Below are positions 19,618-28,158 of a stretch of 64,000 nucleotides of DNA, piece after piece. How positions within the stretch are numbered: the first letter of the stretch is position 1; each line of letters starts with the position of its first letter. Position numbers and translations under genes: made by a program. The stretch is from assembly GCF_000972785.3 (NCBI RefSeq), contig NZ_CP011253.3:5084001-5148000 (forward strand), given 5' to 3'. The notes below the pieces were generated by a model. It did no database searches, was not told the DNA's origin, and saw only the letters and a list, made by a program, of their open reading frames with translations. This stretch comes from Pandoraea oxalativorans. Its GTDB lineage: Bacteria > Pseudomonadota > Gammaproteobacteria > Burkholderiales > Burkholderiaceae.

Positions 19618-21306
19618 TCAGGTCGGTGACGGAAAACCCGTGTCGGGCACGAGCGTGATTTCCACGCGGCGGTTTTTGGCGCGTCCTTCGGCATCGTCGT
19701 TCCCGGCAATCGGGCGAGTCTCCCCATACCCCTGAATTGCGAACTGCGTGCGCGGCAGACCCGACGCTTCGACGAGCCAGTCGCGCACCGCCTCGGCACG
19801 CGCTGTCGAGAGTTTCAGGTTGAAGGCGGGGCTGCCGACGTCGTCCGTGTAGCCTGCGATCAACACGCGCTTGCCGGCATGCGACTTGATCATCTCCACA
19901 GCCTCGACCATCACGCGCGTCGAACCCGGTTTGAGGGTGGCCTTGCCTGTTTCGAAGAGCGCCATGCTGTCGAGCGAGACGATGGACGGAAGGGGCGGAG
20001 GCGGAACGTACGAGGCAATCGCCCGATTCAACGTCGGCAACAGCAGTGCGCCACGGTGCAAGCCGAACGAGAGTTCAAGCGGCACGCCCAAACGCAAATG
20101 GCGCTCCAGCGTGTTTCTATCGTCGATCACGCGCTGAAGTGCATCTCGTTTGGCCGCGTCGCTCTCGGGCGCCACCGCAGCATATGCGGCCAGATGACGC
20201 TCCACTTGCGCAAGCAGCGCCGCATTGTTATGACCCGCGGCCCAGAAAGCCAGCGCGCAGGCGCACGCCATCGACGCCCCCCCATGCACCAACGCTCGCA
20301 CGAGCGAAGACACGCCGCGACGGCGACGCAGACCACCGATCAACGGATGCCCAAACGGCCATGGCTGCGGCAACGCCGTCGCGCTCGCAGGATGCACGCC
20401 CGTGCGATGGGCAACCTCACGCTCCCACAGCCCGTGTGCGTCGCCCGCCGGTCCAGCGTCGACCCAGGCGAGACCCGTGACAACGACCGGCGCACTCGGC
20501 AGGCTAACGGTCGTGAATGCGTCGTCAATGAACCGGCGTGACCATGGCATCAGCGCGCTCAGCGTGGCCGCCCGTTCTGGACTGTGCGCATCCGCACCCG
20601 CCCTCCCCTGCTGCATGGCAGCGCGCATCACCGAAGAGAAGTGCTCGTCCCGAATGGGACCACCGTCCGAGACAACACCGAACCAATCCGGCACAGGACT
20701 CGCTTCGCCACGCGTGAGGCGCTGGTATATGGCGACGTATACGGGCAAGCGCAGACCCATCACGCGCGATGTGTCCGCCACCGACTGCCGAAGCGCGCCC
20801 AGCCGCGCTCTGAAGTCCTCAACGTCCTCGGCCATCGACGGCGCCACACTGACCAGAACCGCATCGGGTAACACCCCGCCTCGACACCGCTGCACCACGA
20901 GGGCCAGCACAGCAAGATCTCCCGTTCGGTCTACCCGCACCCAGATGGCACCGTGCGCCACATTCAGAAGTCGTCTCTCGTCGTAGCGGTCGAAGAGCGC
21001 AGGCAGTCCATCGCCGACGACCAGCACCAGCGGCAGCTTCTCGCTGTCATACGACGCCATCCTCCCGAGGGCTTCTCGAAGCGCACTCAGGTCGCCGTCG
21101 TCTGCCTCGTGCCGGACAGCGCCCCATCGCCCCGTCACGACGAAGATCGCGACGGCCACCGCGACGATCACCGTCGTGAGCAGCCACGACACCCCCGTCT
21201 CGAACGGACTCACAAGCCATAGCACGGCCAATGTCAACACTGCGGCGAACGCGAGCGTCGCACCGCGTAGATTCACCCGTCGGCGCGCGTAGCGAAGACC
21301 CGTCAC
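19618..21306 (-). CDS. T6SS-associated inner-membrane protein with C-terminal OmpA domain (TagL-like)
   Basis: This encodes 562 residues. Two membrane segments lie near residues 15-60 and a further one near residues 335-355. The C-terminal ~120 residues are an OmpA-like peptidoglycan-binding domain (SMALFETGKATLKPGS, then AGYTDDVGSPAFNLKLSTARAEAVRDWL). The cytoplasmic part between the membrane segments contains VLVVGDGLPALF followed by a charged stretch, reminiscent of the equivalent region of the TssM encoded in this locus. The protein likely anchors the TssJLM membrane complex to the cell wall, as TagL does elsewhere. It overlaps tssL by four bases. Confidence 0.88.
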   Translation of the reverse strand: MTGLRYARRRVNLRGATLAFAAVLTLAVLWLVSPFETGVSWLLTTVIVAVAVAIFVVTGRWGAVRHEADDGDLSALREALGRMASYDSEKLPLVLVVGDGLPALFDRYDERRLLNVAHGAIWVRVDRTGDLAVLALVVQRCRGGVLPDAVLVSVAPSMAEDVEDFRARLGALRQSVADTSRVMGLRLPVYVAIYQRLTRGEASPVPDWFGVVSDGGPIRDEHFSSVMRAAMQQGRAGADAHSPERAATLSALMPWSRRFIDDAFTTVSLPSAPVVVTGLAWVDAGPAGDAHGLWEREVAHRTGVHPASATALPQPWPFGHPLIGGLRRRRGVSSLVRALVHGGASMACACALAFWAAGHNNAALLAQVERHLAAYAAVAPESDAAKRDALQRVIDDRNTLERHLRLGVPLELSFGLHRGALLLPTLNRAIASYVPPPPLPSIVSLDSMALFETGKATLKPGSTRVMVEAVEMIKSHAGKRVLIAGYTDDVGSPAFNLKLSTARAEAVRDWLVEASGLPRTQFAIQGYGETRPIAGNDDAEGRAKNRRVEITLVPDTGFPSPT

Positions 21307-22094
21307 TGATGCGACACCTTAACGGCGGGAGTGGAAACCGAGGTCCCGGACGCGGGTGGCGTCATCCCGCTCATCGCCTCGATACGTTGAAGCTCCAGCG
21401 TCAGTGCCCGATCCCACGCCCCCCATACGAGAACAGCAACGACGCAGGTCAGTCCGGCAATCGTCCATGGGGAGATGCGATGCCATATGTCGGAAAAGCG
21501 ACGTGCGGATTGCTGGACGACGAACGACGGTTCGACCGTCGGGCCGAGCGCTTCGATGCGGGCGTCGAGTGACTTAATCAGGTCGCGGCGGCGCGCGTCT
21601 CCAAGCAACGCGTAGCGCCCAACGAATCCCAGTCGAAGCAATGCCTGATAGAACTCGAGAACACCAGCACTCGTGCCGTCGGCCTGCATATAGACGTCCA
21701 GCCGCTCGAAGACGCGCTCTCCTGCATCATGGATGCCGAAGCGGGTGACCTGAAGCGGCGCCAGCTCCCACGCCTCGCGATCATGCGCTTTGAGGTGATG
21801 CAGCACCGTCTCGTCGAGCAAGGCGCACTGGGCGACTCGCACGTCGTCGTAATGTTGCCCTTCGACGCCGTGCGTCGCGAGTTTTGCGTCGAGCGAATCC
21901 AGCAACGCCTCACATCGCTCGCGCAACACCGCTGCATTCGTCACGACGCCACCCGCCGATATCGTGGTGACAAGCAACGCGGTATCGCACAGCAGCGCGC
22001 GCAACGACACCGACGCCGCATCGTCGATACCGGCGTTCGACTTCGCGCGGCCACCGGCGACCGGATCGCGAGACTCTTTGAGCACTGCGTTCAT
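21303..22094 (-). CDS. tssL: TssL (DotU/IcmH family), T6SS membrane complex
   Basis: This encodes 263 residues. A cytoplasmic DotU domain (AQCALLDETVLHHLKAHDREAWE, VFERLDVYM) is followed by one C-terminal membrane helix (WTIAGLTCVVAVLVWGAWD) and a short periplasmic tail. TssL links the TssM complex to the baseplate. It has no peptidoglycan-binding extension, which explains the separate OmpA-domain gene immediately downstream. Start and stop codons overlap by four bases with both tssK and the OmpA-like gene. Confidence 0.95.
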   Translation of the reverse strand: MNAVLKESRDPVAGGRAKSNAGIDDAASVSLRALLCDTALLVTTISAGGVVTNAAVLRERCEALLDSLDAKLATHGVEGQHYDDVRVAQCALLDETVLHHLKAHDREAWELAPLQVTRFGIHDAGERVFERLDVYMQADGTSAGVLEFYQALLRLGFVGRYALLGDARRRDLIKSLDARIEALGPTVEPSFVVQQSARRFSDIWHRISPWTIAGLTCVVAVLVWGAWDRALTLELQRIEAMSGMTPPASGTSVSTPAVKVSHQ

Positions 22095-23443
22095 GAGCGA
22101 AGCACCGCATAAAGTTCGACCGACGCCTCAGTGAGCGACGCCGGTAAGTAAATCTGGCACGCACGCGCGGCGAGCATGCGCGCGAGTGCAGGACTGGCAC
22201 CGTCGAGGGCGAAGTATTGGTTACCCAGACGCACGGGAATCGCGGCTGGCACGCGTTGCACAGGCATCACAGGAATGCCCGAGAGCGCCGAGTTGACGAT
22301 GCGTTCGACGTCGTCCGGCGCGCCGATCTTGCACAGGCGAGGAAACTGCTCCACCAAAGCCGTAGCCGGTACTGGCGCGCTCACGGACACATACCAATCC
22401 ACCGCTTCGTCGATAAGGCGGTCGTCGAGAATCTGCCCTGTCCACGTGTTCGCCGACTTGCGAACGAGCCCGATGGGTACGACACGCGACGGAATAATGG
22501 CGTCGAGCAAGTTCCTGATCGACGTCTCAAGCGACGCAAACACTTCATCGGCACGTTCGTGGTCGTACTCGGGGATGTCGGTGAGATTCGTTTGTGTAGA
22601 GAACGTCGTCAGCGTGCACATGAGTTGCGCGAGCACGCCATATAGCGATTCGGTCGGACGATTCGGATAGGCAGCGAAATGTCGCAGTTGCGGCCAGGCT
22701 TGATGGATGCAGTGCAGCAGCCAGAAGAGCTGTACATCTGCCACGCCGTACTCGGTGACGTGGTCGACGCGCTCGCTGCGGCGTGCACCTAGCGCGAGGC
22801 TTTTGGCATGCAGGATATCGGCGATGCGAACCGCGCGTTCCACGTGACGCGGGTGTCCCGACAACGCCAGACAAGGCGGTACGAATTCGGGATCTGCGCG
22901 AAAGCGCCCTTGAGGGGTCCGCTTGAGTCGCGCGACGACGCATACGGTGTCGTCGGCGTGCGGCTCGAAATCGAACAGCAGACGCACCGCATGCCGTTCC
23001 GTCGCAATTTCCGTCGCCTCGGTGCCGTTCATGTCGACCGTCTTCACGTACTCACGAAACGTTCTGCGCGGTCGGGCACTGGCGGTCTCATCCATCCGGC
23101 AATTGGCGCCATTGGCGTCGGGCAGTGCCAGCGCGGCAAGCACGGTGAGCGACTGAGCCTCGGACGAAAGGCCCTGAGTGAGATCGCGTGCGGGGGGAAG
23201 TGCGTCTGCCAGCGTAGTGTCGATCGGCGTGCCATCCGCAAACCGAAGTTTGAGACGGCTGAGCTTCAGGCGCCCTGCGTCCAGTGCCTGCTCGTCGACT
23301 GCGACCTCCAGCGTTCCCCAAGGCGCTGCCACGACCCCGGATGCCATTTGCTGGAGCGAGAAGGCCGCCCAGCGGTCCTGCTGCTGGAAGTGCTGCGGTG
23401 AGAGGATCAGCCCTTCCTGCCACAGTGGCTTATCGATCCGCAT
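22091..23443 (-). CDS. tssK: TssK, T6SS baseplate protein
   Basis: This encodes 450 residues of normal length. The start MRIDKPLWQEGLILSPQHFQ is the standard TssK opening. TssK trimers connect the baseplate to the TssJLM membrane complex by binding TssL and TssM in the cytoplasm. It is the first gene of the left T6SS arm, transcribed away from tssB across an AT-rich intergenic region, and it overlaps tssL by four bases. Confidence 0.95.
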   Translation of the reverse strand: MRIDKPLWQEGLILSPQHFQQQDRWAAFSLQQMASGVVAAPWGTLEVAVDEQALDAGRLKLSRLKLRFADGTPIDTTLADALPPARDLTQGLSSEAQSLTVLAALALPDANGANCRMDETASARPRRTFREYVKTVDMNGTEATEIATERHAVRLLFDFEPHADDTVCVVARLKRTPQGRFRADPEFVPPCLALSGHPRHVERAVRIADILHAKSLALGARRSERVDHVTEYGVADVQLFWLLHCIHQAWPQLRHFAAYPNRPTESLYGVLAQLMCTLTTFSTQTNLTDIPEYDHERADEVFASLETSIRNLLDAIIPSRVVPIGLVRKSANTWTGQILDDRLIDEAVDWYVSVSAPVPATALVEQFPRLCKIGAPDDVERIVNSALSGIPVMPVQRVPAAIPVRLGNQYFALDGASPALARMLAARACQIYLPASLTEASVELYAVLRS

Positions 23444-23859
23444 TCGAGTGTCGCTCCATCCGGGAATTCAAAGGTCGTGAATTCTAGCGATGGAAATGGC
23501 GATGCCGAAAGAAAAATTCAGAGGCACAACGACCGCAAAAATATTTCAAAAAAAGGTTTTTCCCGAACCTATATCCTCGCAAATCCGCTATACGGACGAT
23601 TTGGGAAAATTCCGATAAAACTTTTCTCAGATCATTGTTTTCATTCACACTTATTAATAATTAACATCAACAATAAACAATTCGATCACCACATCATTCA
23701 ACGAGACAAATCCCAAAAATCAGCATTTAGAATTTTCCCTCTATCGGAAGTGGCTTTTGACTTCACAAAAAGCGCCGTGCTAAAAACCCACGCTTTCCGG
23801 CATTCGCGTCGCTTCGATCATGGCGACAACCCGGACTGTGTTATCTGATAGGGGTTTTA
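23444..23859. promoter_or_regulatory. AT-rich divergent promoter region of the T6SS
   Basis: This 416-base gap separates the starts of tssK (minus) and tssB (plus), so it must hold the promoters of both arms. Its central part, about 23480-23790, is visibly AT-rich (runs such as TTATTAATAATTAAC) against very GC-rich neighbours. Open frames can be drawn through it, but none resembles a protein. No sigma-54 site of good quality is present. The base composition is what H-NS-like silencers bind, which would be a plausible control. Confidence 0.6.
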
Positions 23860-24372
23860 ATGGACAGCTTTCAACGTGAAATTCCGAAGTCCAGAGTCAG
23901 CATTACCTTGGATCTTCATACGGGCGGGGCGCAAAAGAAGGTCGAGCTGCCGCTCAAGCTGCTGGTGGCTGGCGACTTCAGCGCCGGTCGCGAGCAAGCG
24001 CCTCTCGCCGAGCGCGCCAAAGTCAGCATCGAGAAAAATAACTTCGACGCCGTGCTCGCCGACTACGCGCCGGATCTGAAATTCGCCGCAACCAATACGC
24101 TCGCCGGTGACGGTTCGGACCTACCGGTGAACCTCTCCTTTCGTTCGATGAAGGACTTTGAACCCGAGCAGGTCGCGCGTCAGATCCCTGAACTGCAGGC
24201 GTTGCTCGCGACACGCAATCTGCTGCGCGATCTCAAATCGAACCTGCTCGACAACACCGGATTCCGTCGTGAGCTTGAGAAAGTACTCAAGGACAAACGC
24301 CTGTCCGACAAGTTGCGTGCCGAACTTGCCCAGATCGCGACGGCCGCGACGCATCCCGAAGGACACGCCTGA
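23860..24372 (+). CDS. tssB: TssB (VipA), T6SS contractile sheath small subunit
   Basis: This encodes 170 residues. TssB pairs with TssC to build the contractile sheath in the cytoplasm. Conserved segments are RVSITLDLHTGGAQKKVELP, LKLLVAGDF, and LSFRSMKDFEPEQVARQIPEL, followed by a C-terminal helix that ClpV would act on. It is complete and of normal length. It is followed after 64 bases by tssC, of which only the start survives, so this TssB has no sheath partner from this locus. Confidence 0.96.
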   Translation: MDSFQREIPKSRVSITLDLHTGGAQKKVELPLKLLVAGDFSAGREQAPLAERAKVSIEKNNFDAVLADYAPDLKFAATNTLAGDGSDLPVNLSFRSMKDFEPEQVARQIPELQALLATRNLLRDLKSNLLDNTGFRRELEKVLKDKRLSDKLRAELAQIATAATHPEGHA

Positions 24373-24436
24373 ATTTGTATGACTCAGGCGAGATCAGGTC
24401 GCCCTTGTCATCCCACGAACACTGACGGAACCCGAC

Positions 24437-24602
24437 ATGAAGTCGAAAGAATCGCAACAAGGGTCTGCGAAGGCCATCGTGCTGGACGCACATGACGCGT
24501 CGCAAGCCACCCAGAACAGTGTCTACGCTTCACTGTGCAGCAAGATCAACCTTCAACCTGTGTCCGAGGCACGTCCGATCGAAGCGTTTCGCGACAACGA
24601 CA
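24437..24602 (+). pseudogene. tssC: TssC (VipB) N-terminal fragment, truncated by an IS element
   Basis: Only the first 55 codons remain. The segment NSVYASLCSKINLQPVSEARPIEAFRDND matches the conserved TssC opening, after which the reading frame runs into the terminal repeat of an IS3-family element at 24603. Full-length TssC is about 490-500 residues. I searched the far side of the element (from 28527) and the rest of the window and found no sequence resembling the missing part. It was therefore deleted, not merely split. Confidence 0.92.
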
Positions 24603-24641
24603 TGAACCGCCCCGGATTTTGTGGAGATACCGTCTTGCCCG

Positions 24642-25625
24642 TCAAGCGATTGCGACGTAGTTCGCCCGATAAGGCTGTCGTGTCTTCAGAACGCCGAAAC
24701 ACAGATGCACAAGCTTACGCATTGCAGCGCCGAGTATAGACATGGTGGATTTGCCACGCGCTGCCAAGCGTTCACACAATGCCTTGATGTGGGGGTTATA
24801 GCGTTTAGCGACGACGGCCGCCATGTAGAGAGTTGCCCGTACCTTGGGCGGCCCGGCCTTCGATAAACGTGAAGGGCCCTGGATCGACGATCCCGACTGC
24901 CTCTGCACCGGCACCAGGCCGAGATACGCCGCAAGTTGTTCTGCAGAATCGAAGTGGCGCGCGTGCATGATGGCAAGCAGCGTGCGGCCTACCTGAGGGC
25001 CAACTGCCGGGATACTTTGCAGCAGCATCAAGTTTGCTTTAAGGCCCGGATGGGCAGCAATGTGATCATCGATCTCGCGTTGCAGGCTGGCTAAATGGCG
25101 CTCCAAAAACTCGATCGTCTCGAGAATCGAATGCAGGACTAGCGCCGTTGGAGCCGTGATTTCCGCTTTCTCATGCCGGTTGCGCTCACGCTGAAGATCT
25201 TGTGCAAGCGCTTCACGGCGCGCCATCAGTGCTTGAAGTATGCGAGCCTCGGGCGCTGGAGGACTCCAGCGCATTGGCTGTGCGTGCATCGCAAAGCGCG
25301 CTAACACGTGGCTGTCTACCATGTCGTTCTTCGTGCGCACGCCCATTCCCGTCGCAAAAGCACGCACCTGCGCAGGATTAACGACAGACACGGAGAGCCC
25401 GGCATCGTGCAGGCCACACGCGGCCATCTCGTGATAGACGCCGGTACCTTCGAGCGCGACATGTACGTGGCTCGGCTCGGTGTGTCTCTTGCCCAACCAG
25501 CCCAACAGATCGGTTAGGCCGGCGCGGCTATTGGCAACAACCTTCGTACTATGCTTGCCGTTTGTCATGTCCAGCAGGCAGCAATCCAGCTTGGCTTTGG
25601 CAACATCAATACCGAGGTAGAACAT
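24642..25625 (-). CDS. IS110-family transposase (element A)
   Basis: This encodes 327 residues. An N-terminal DEDD RuvC-like domain (MFYLGIDVAKAKLDCCLLD, VALEGTGVYHEMA, KNDMVDSHVLARF) is followed by a coiled region. A C-terminal Tnp domain carries the catalytic Ser region (IPAVGPQVGRTLLAI, AAYLGLVPVQRQSGSS, and KVRATLYMAAVVA). ATG 25625 gives the normal N-terminus. IS110 recombinases act as dimers or tetramers guided by a bridge RNA. The coding region ends only about ten bases from the left boundary of the element. Confidence 0.93.
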   Translation of the reverse strand: MFYLGIDVAKAKLDCCLLDMTNGKHSTKVVANSRAGLTDLLGWLGKRHTEPSHVHVALEGTGVYHEMAACGLHDAGLSVSVVNPAQVRAFATGMGVRTKNDMVDSHVLARFAMHAQPMRWSPPAPEARILQALMARREALAQDLQRERNRHEKAEITAPTALVLHSILETIEFLERHLASLQREIDDHIAAHPGLKANLMLLQSIPAVGPQVGRTLLAIMHARHFDSAEQLAAYLGLVPVQRQSGSSIQGPSRLSKAGPPKVRATLYMAAVVAKRYNPHIKALCERLAARGKSTMSILGAAMRKLVHLCFGVLKTRQPYRANYVAIA

Positions 25626-25832
25626 CAATTTGATCCTTAATCGAGGAATCAATACCAACTCACCCACTTGCCTTGTACATACAGGGTCCACGCCCTTGGC
25701 TACCGTTCAGTGTCTGTGCTGGTGAGGGCGAGGCGAAGGGCATTATCTCCACAGCAAGGTCCAAGCCTTCAGGCTCCAAACATGCTCACTTCACCTCATG
25801 TGACGGTAGCTAACCATCACGAAGACGAAGAT
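25626..25832 (-). ncRNA. candidate bridge RNA region of IS110 element A
   Basis: This is the non-coding end upstream of the transposase, where IS110-group elements encode the bridge RNA. Read on the minus strand, TTGGAGCCT (25779-25771) is identical to the left side of the target in the element's orientation (complement of 25836-25844). Seventeen bases later, TGTGGAGATA (25753-25744) is complementary to the right side of the target (it equals the plus-strand flank 24620-24629). This is the order and polarity of left and right target guides in a bridge-RNA target loop. The donor loop and exact RNA ends were not resolved. Confidence 0.7.
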
Positions 25833-25863
25833 ACAAGGCTCCAACTCTTGAGAGAATGGAGCC

Positions 25864-26190
25864 ATGAACAAGAGATCGAGCAAGTTTTCCCCGGAAGTCC
25901 GGGAGCGCGCAGTGCGCCTGGTGCGCGAGCAGCGTAGCGAGCATCCGTCGCTGTGGGCGGCGGTCGAGTCGATTGCGCCGATGATCGGCTGCACGCCGCA
26001 AACGCTGAACGATTGGGTCAAGCGCGACGAGATCGATAACGGCGAACGTGCCGGCCTGAGCGCGAGCGAGCGTGATCGCCTGAAGGCGCTGGAGCGCGAG
26101 AACAAGGAATTGCGCAAGACCAACGAGATTCTCAAACTGGCCAGCGCGTTTTTCGCCCAGGCGGAGCTCGACCGCCGTATCAAGTCCTGA
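25864..26190 (+). CDS. IS3-family OrfA
   Basis: This encodes 108 residues. The N-terminal helix-turn-helix ([37 protein letters not shown]) is followed by a leucine-zipper-like C-terminus ([21 protein letters not shown]). It is preceded by a GGAG ribosome-binding site at 25858. OrfA normally joins OrfB by a -1 frameshift near the GTTTTTC run at 26148-26154. It is intact, but its partner is interrupted. Confidence 0.92.
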   Translation: MNKRSSKFSPEVRERAVRLVREQRSEHPSLWAAVESIAPMIGCTPQTLNDWVKRDEIDNGERAGLSASERDRLKALERENKELRKTNEILKLASAFFAQAELDRRIKS

Positions 26191-26785
26191 AAGCCTTCAT
26201 CGATCAGCATCGCGACACCTTCGGGGTCGAGTCGATCTGCAAGGTTTTGCGGATTGCCCCGTCGGGTTACTGGCGCCATGCTGCCCAGCTTCGCGATCCA
26301 TCCAAGCGCTGCGCCCGAGTCAAGCGTGACGACGTGCTGTGCCCGGAAATCCAGCGTGTCTGGCACGCCAACATGCGGGTCTACGGCGCAGACAAGGTCT
26401 GGAGGCAGATGAACCGGGAGCAAATTCGGGTGGCCCGCTGCACGGTCGAGCGACTGATGCAGCGGCTGGGATTGCAAGGCGCGGTGCGCGGCAAACGGGT
26501 TCGCACAACGATTCCCGATGTCTCGGCACCTCGCCCGCTGGACCGGGTCAATCGCCAATTCAAAGCCGACCGGCCGAATCAGCTCTGGGTTTCCGATTTC
26601 ACCTACGTTTCGACGTGGCAGGGCTGGCTGTACGTGGCGTTCGTCATCGACGTGTTTGCACGACGCATCGTTGGCTGGCGGGTGAGTCGTACCATGCGCA
26701 CCGACTTCGTACTCGATGCGCTTGAACAAGCGCTGTATGCCCGCCAACCGGGCGACGACGGGACGCTGATCCATCACTCCGACAG

Positions 26786-27072
26786 TAAGAATACGGGTAT
26801 CAGATGTTTCCGGGCTTCTCGCGGCTTTCAATGAGGGCTGTCCGGCGACTTTTGGTGCCGTAAAGCGTTCCGGGCGACCTGACCCACATTCCGATCGACG
26901 TAGTGTCTTTCCCCTGACCTGTCGATCGTCCGGAACCGCCGAGCGGCGAGGTTTCGCCTCGTCGATACGTGTGACTCAAGAAGGGCCTGACGCTCTGTCG
27001 CTTTACTGTCTTGTCCAGGTACTCGATGCCGGTGAAATCGCCTCAATCTCATCGGCAACCGGAGCAAGGCTC
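26786..27072 (+). ncRNA. candidate bridge RNA region of IS110 element B
   Basis: This is the non-coding end upstream of the transposase. CATTCCGAT at 26887-26895 matches the left target CACTCCGAC (26775-26783) at seven of nine positions, and both mismatches would be G:U pairs with the opposite strand. TCCCCTG at 26910-26916 is the exact complement of CAGGGGA across the insertion point. Order and polarity equal those found for element A. A strong stem (GCGAGG...CCTCGT, near 26946-26965) could be part of the RNA scaffold. The match is shorter than for A, so confidence is moderate. Confidence 0.5.
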
Positions 27073-28158
27073 ATGAAAGAAGAACCGGCTATTTCTGGAT
27101 ATCGCAACGTTGTGGGCGGCGTGGATACCCATAAGGACGTGCATGTTGCAGCTGTCGTTGACGAACACGATCGTCTGCTCGGCAGTGAATGCTTCCCTAC
27201 CACGCGGCATGGCTACAAACAGATGCTGCTCTGGATGCGCTCATTCGGAGAGCTTGCCCGGGTTGGCGTCGAATGCACCGGCTCCTACGGAGCGGGCTTG
27301 CTTCGCTACCTTCAACTGGCCCACGTAACGGTGCTTGAGGTCACGGCACCCGACAGGAGCGACCGGCGCAAACGCGGCAAGGACGACACGCTGGACGCTT
27401 GCAACGCGGCGCATGCTGCCTTTGCTGGTGTGCGTACAGTCACGCCCAAGACACGCGACGGCATGATTGAATCGCTGCGCGTTCTGAAAGTCTGCCGGAA
27501 GACCGCCATCTCCGCGAGGCGCGTTGCATTGCAACTAATTCACAGTACCATCATCAGCGCGCCTGACGAGTTACGCGAATCGCTGCGCAAGATGACACGG
27601 ATGCAGCTTATTCGAACATTGGCCGCGTGGCGTCCCGATCTGTCTGACTATCGGAGCCTGATCTCTGCCAACCGGATTGCATTAAAATCACTGGGGCGTC
27701 GGTATCTCGAGTTGCACGACGAGATCGCCGACCTCGATGTCATGATCGCGGCTCTGGTCGATGAACTCGCCCCCGATCTGGTCTCCCGGTATTCAATTGG
27801 CTATGAGTCCGCTTCGCAACTGCTACTGACCGCTGGCGACAACAGCGACCGGCTTCAGTCAGAGGCCAGCTTCGCCGCCCTCTGTGGAGTGAGTCCCGTC
27901 CCGGCGTCTTCTGGCAAGGTGACACGACATCGACTGAATCGCGGTGGAGATCGCGCGGCCAACAGCGCCCTGCACATTATCGCCATCGGTCGATTGCGAA
28001 CCGACGATCGCACAAAAGCCTATGTCGCCAAACGCGTCAGCGAGGGCCACTCAAAGCTTGAAGCGATTCGATGCCTCAAGCGCTATATCGCACGAGAGGT
28101 CTTCTACGCCATCCGGCAACGTTACCGCCAGATCGCGCAGACCCAATTTACCTCTTGA
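27073..28158 (+). CDS. IS110-family transposase (element B)
   Basis: This encodes 361 residues. The DEDD domain is visible as GGVDTHKDVHVAAVVDEHD, VECTGSYGAGLLRYL and GKDDTLDACNAAHAA. The C-terminal domain has IGYESASQLLLTAGDN, AALCGVSPVPASSGKV, and HRLNRGGDRAANSALHII. ATG 27073 gives the proper start; the upstream extension runs through the non-coding end and is not protein-like. It is intact and so potentially active. Confidence 0.92.
   Translation: MKEEPAISGYRNVVGGVDTHKDVHVAAVVDEHDRLLGSECFPTTRHGYKQMLLWMRSFGELARVGVECTGSYGAGLLRYLQLAHVTVLEVTAPDRSDRRKRGKDDTLDACNAAHAAFAGVRTVTPKTRDGMIESLRVLKVCRKTAISARRVALQLIHSTIISAPDELRESLRKMTRMQLIRTLAAWRPDLSDYRSLISANRIALKSLGRRYLELHDEIADLDVMIAALVDELAPDLVSRYSIGYESASQLLLTAGDNSDRLQSEASFAALCGVSPVPASSGKVTRHRLNRGGDRAANSALHIIAIGRLRTDDRTKAYVAKRVSEGHSKLEAIRCLKRYIAREVFYAIRQRYRQIAQTQFTS

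Larger units (their letters stand above)
24631..25832 (-). mobile_element. IS110-family element A
   Basis: This element of about 1.2 kb has one transposase on the minus strand and a non-coding end of about 205 bases upstream of it. The boundaries are inferred from the host IS3 sequence: the host reads TGTGGAGAT-AC on the left (to 24630) and resumes at AC-AAGGCTCCAA on the right (from 25833). The dinucleotide AC occurs at both junctions and may be the recombination core. As usual for the family, there are no long terminal inverted repeats. Confidence 0.82.

Noticed and set aside
23795..23820. Possible sigma-54 promoter (GG-N10-GC spacing) upstream of tssB
   Set aside because: The spacing fits, but the flanking bases match the consensus poorly (CGGCAT and TCGC), and no sigma-54 activator gene is part of the T6SS locus.
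23477..23848. A 123-codon frame in the AT-rich gap between tssK and tssB
   Set aside because: Its composition is that of random AT-rich sequence, it has no ribosome-binding site or recognisable domain, and it fills a region that must hold two divergent promoters.
24437..24739. A complete 100-residue gene starting at 24437
   Set aside because: The second half of the frame reads through the IS3 terminal repeat and the antisense strand of an IS110 transposase; only the first 55 codons are real tssC.
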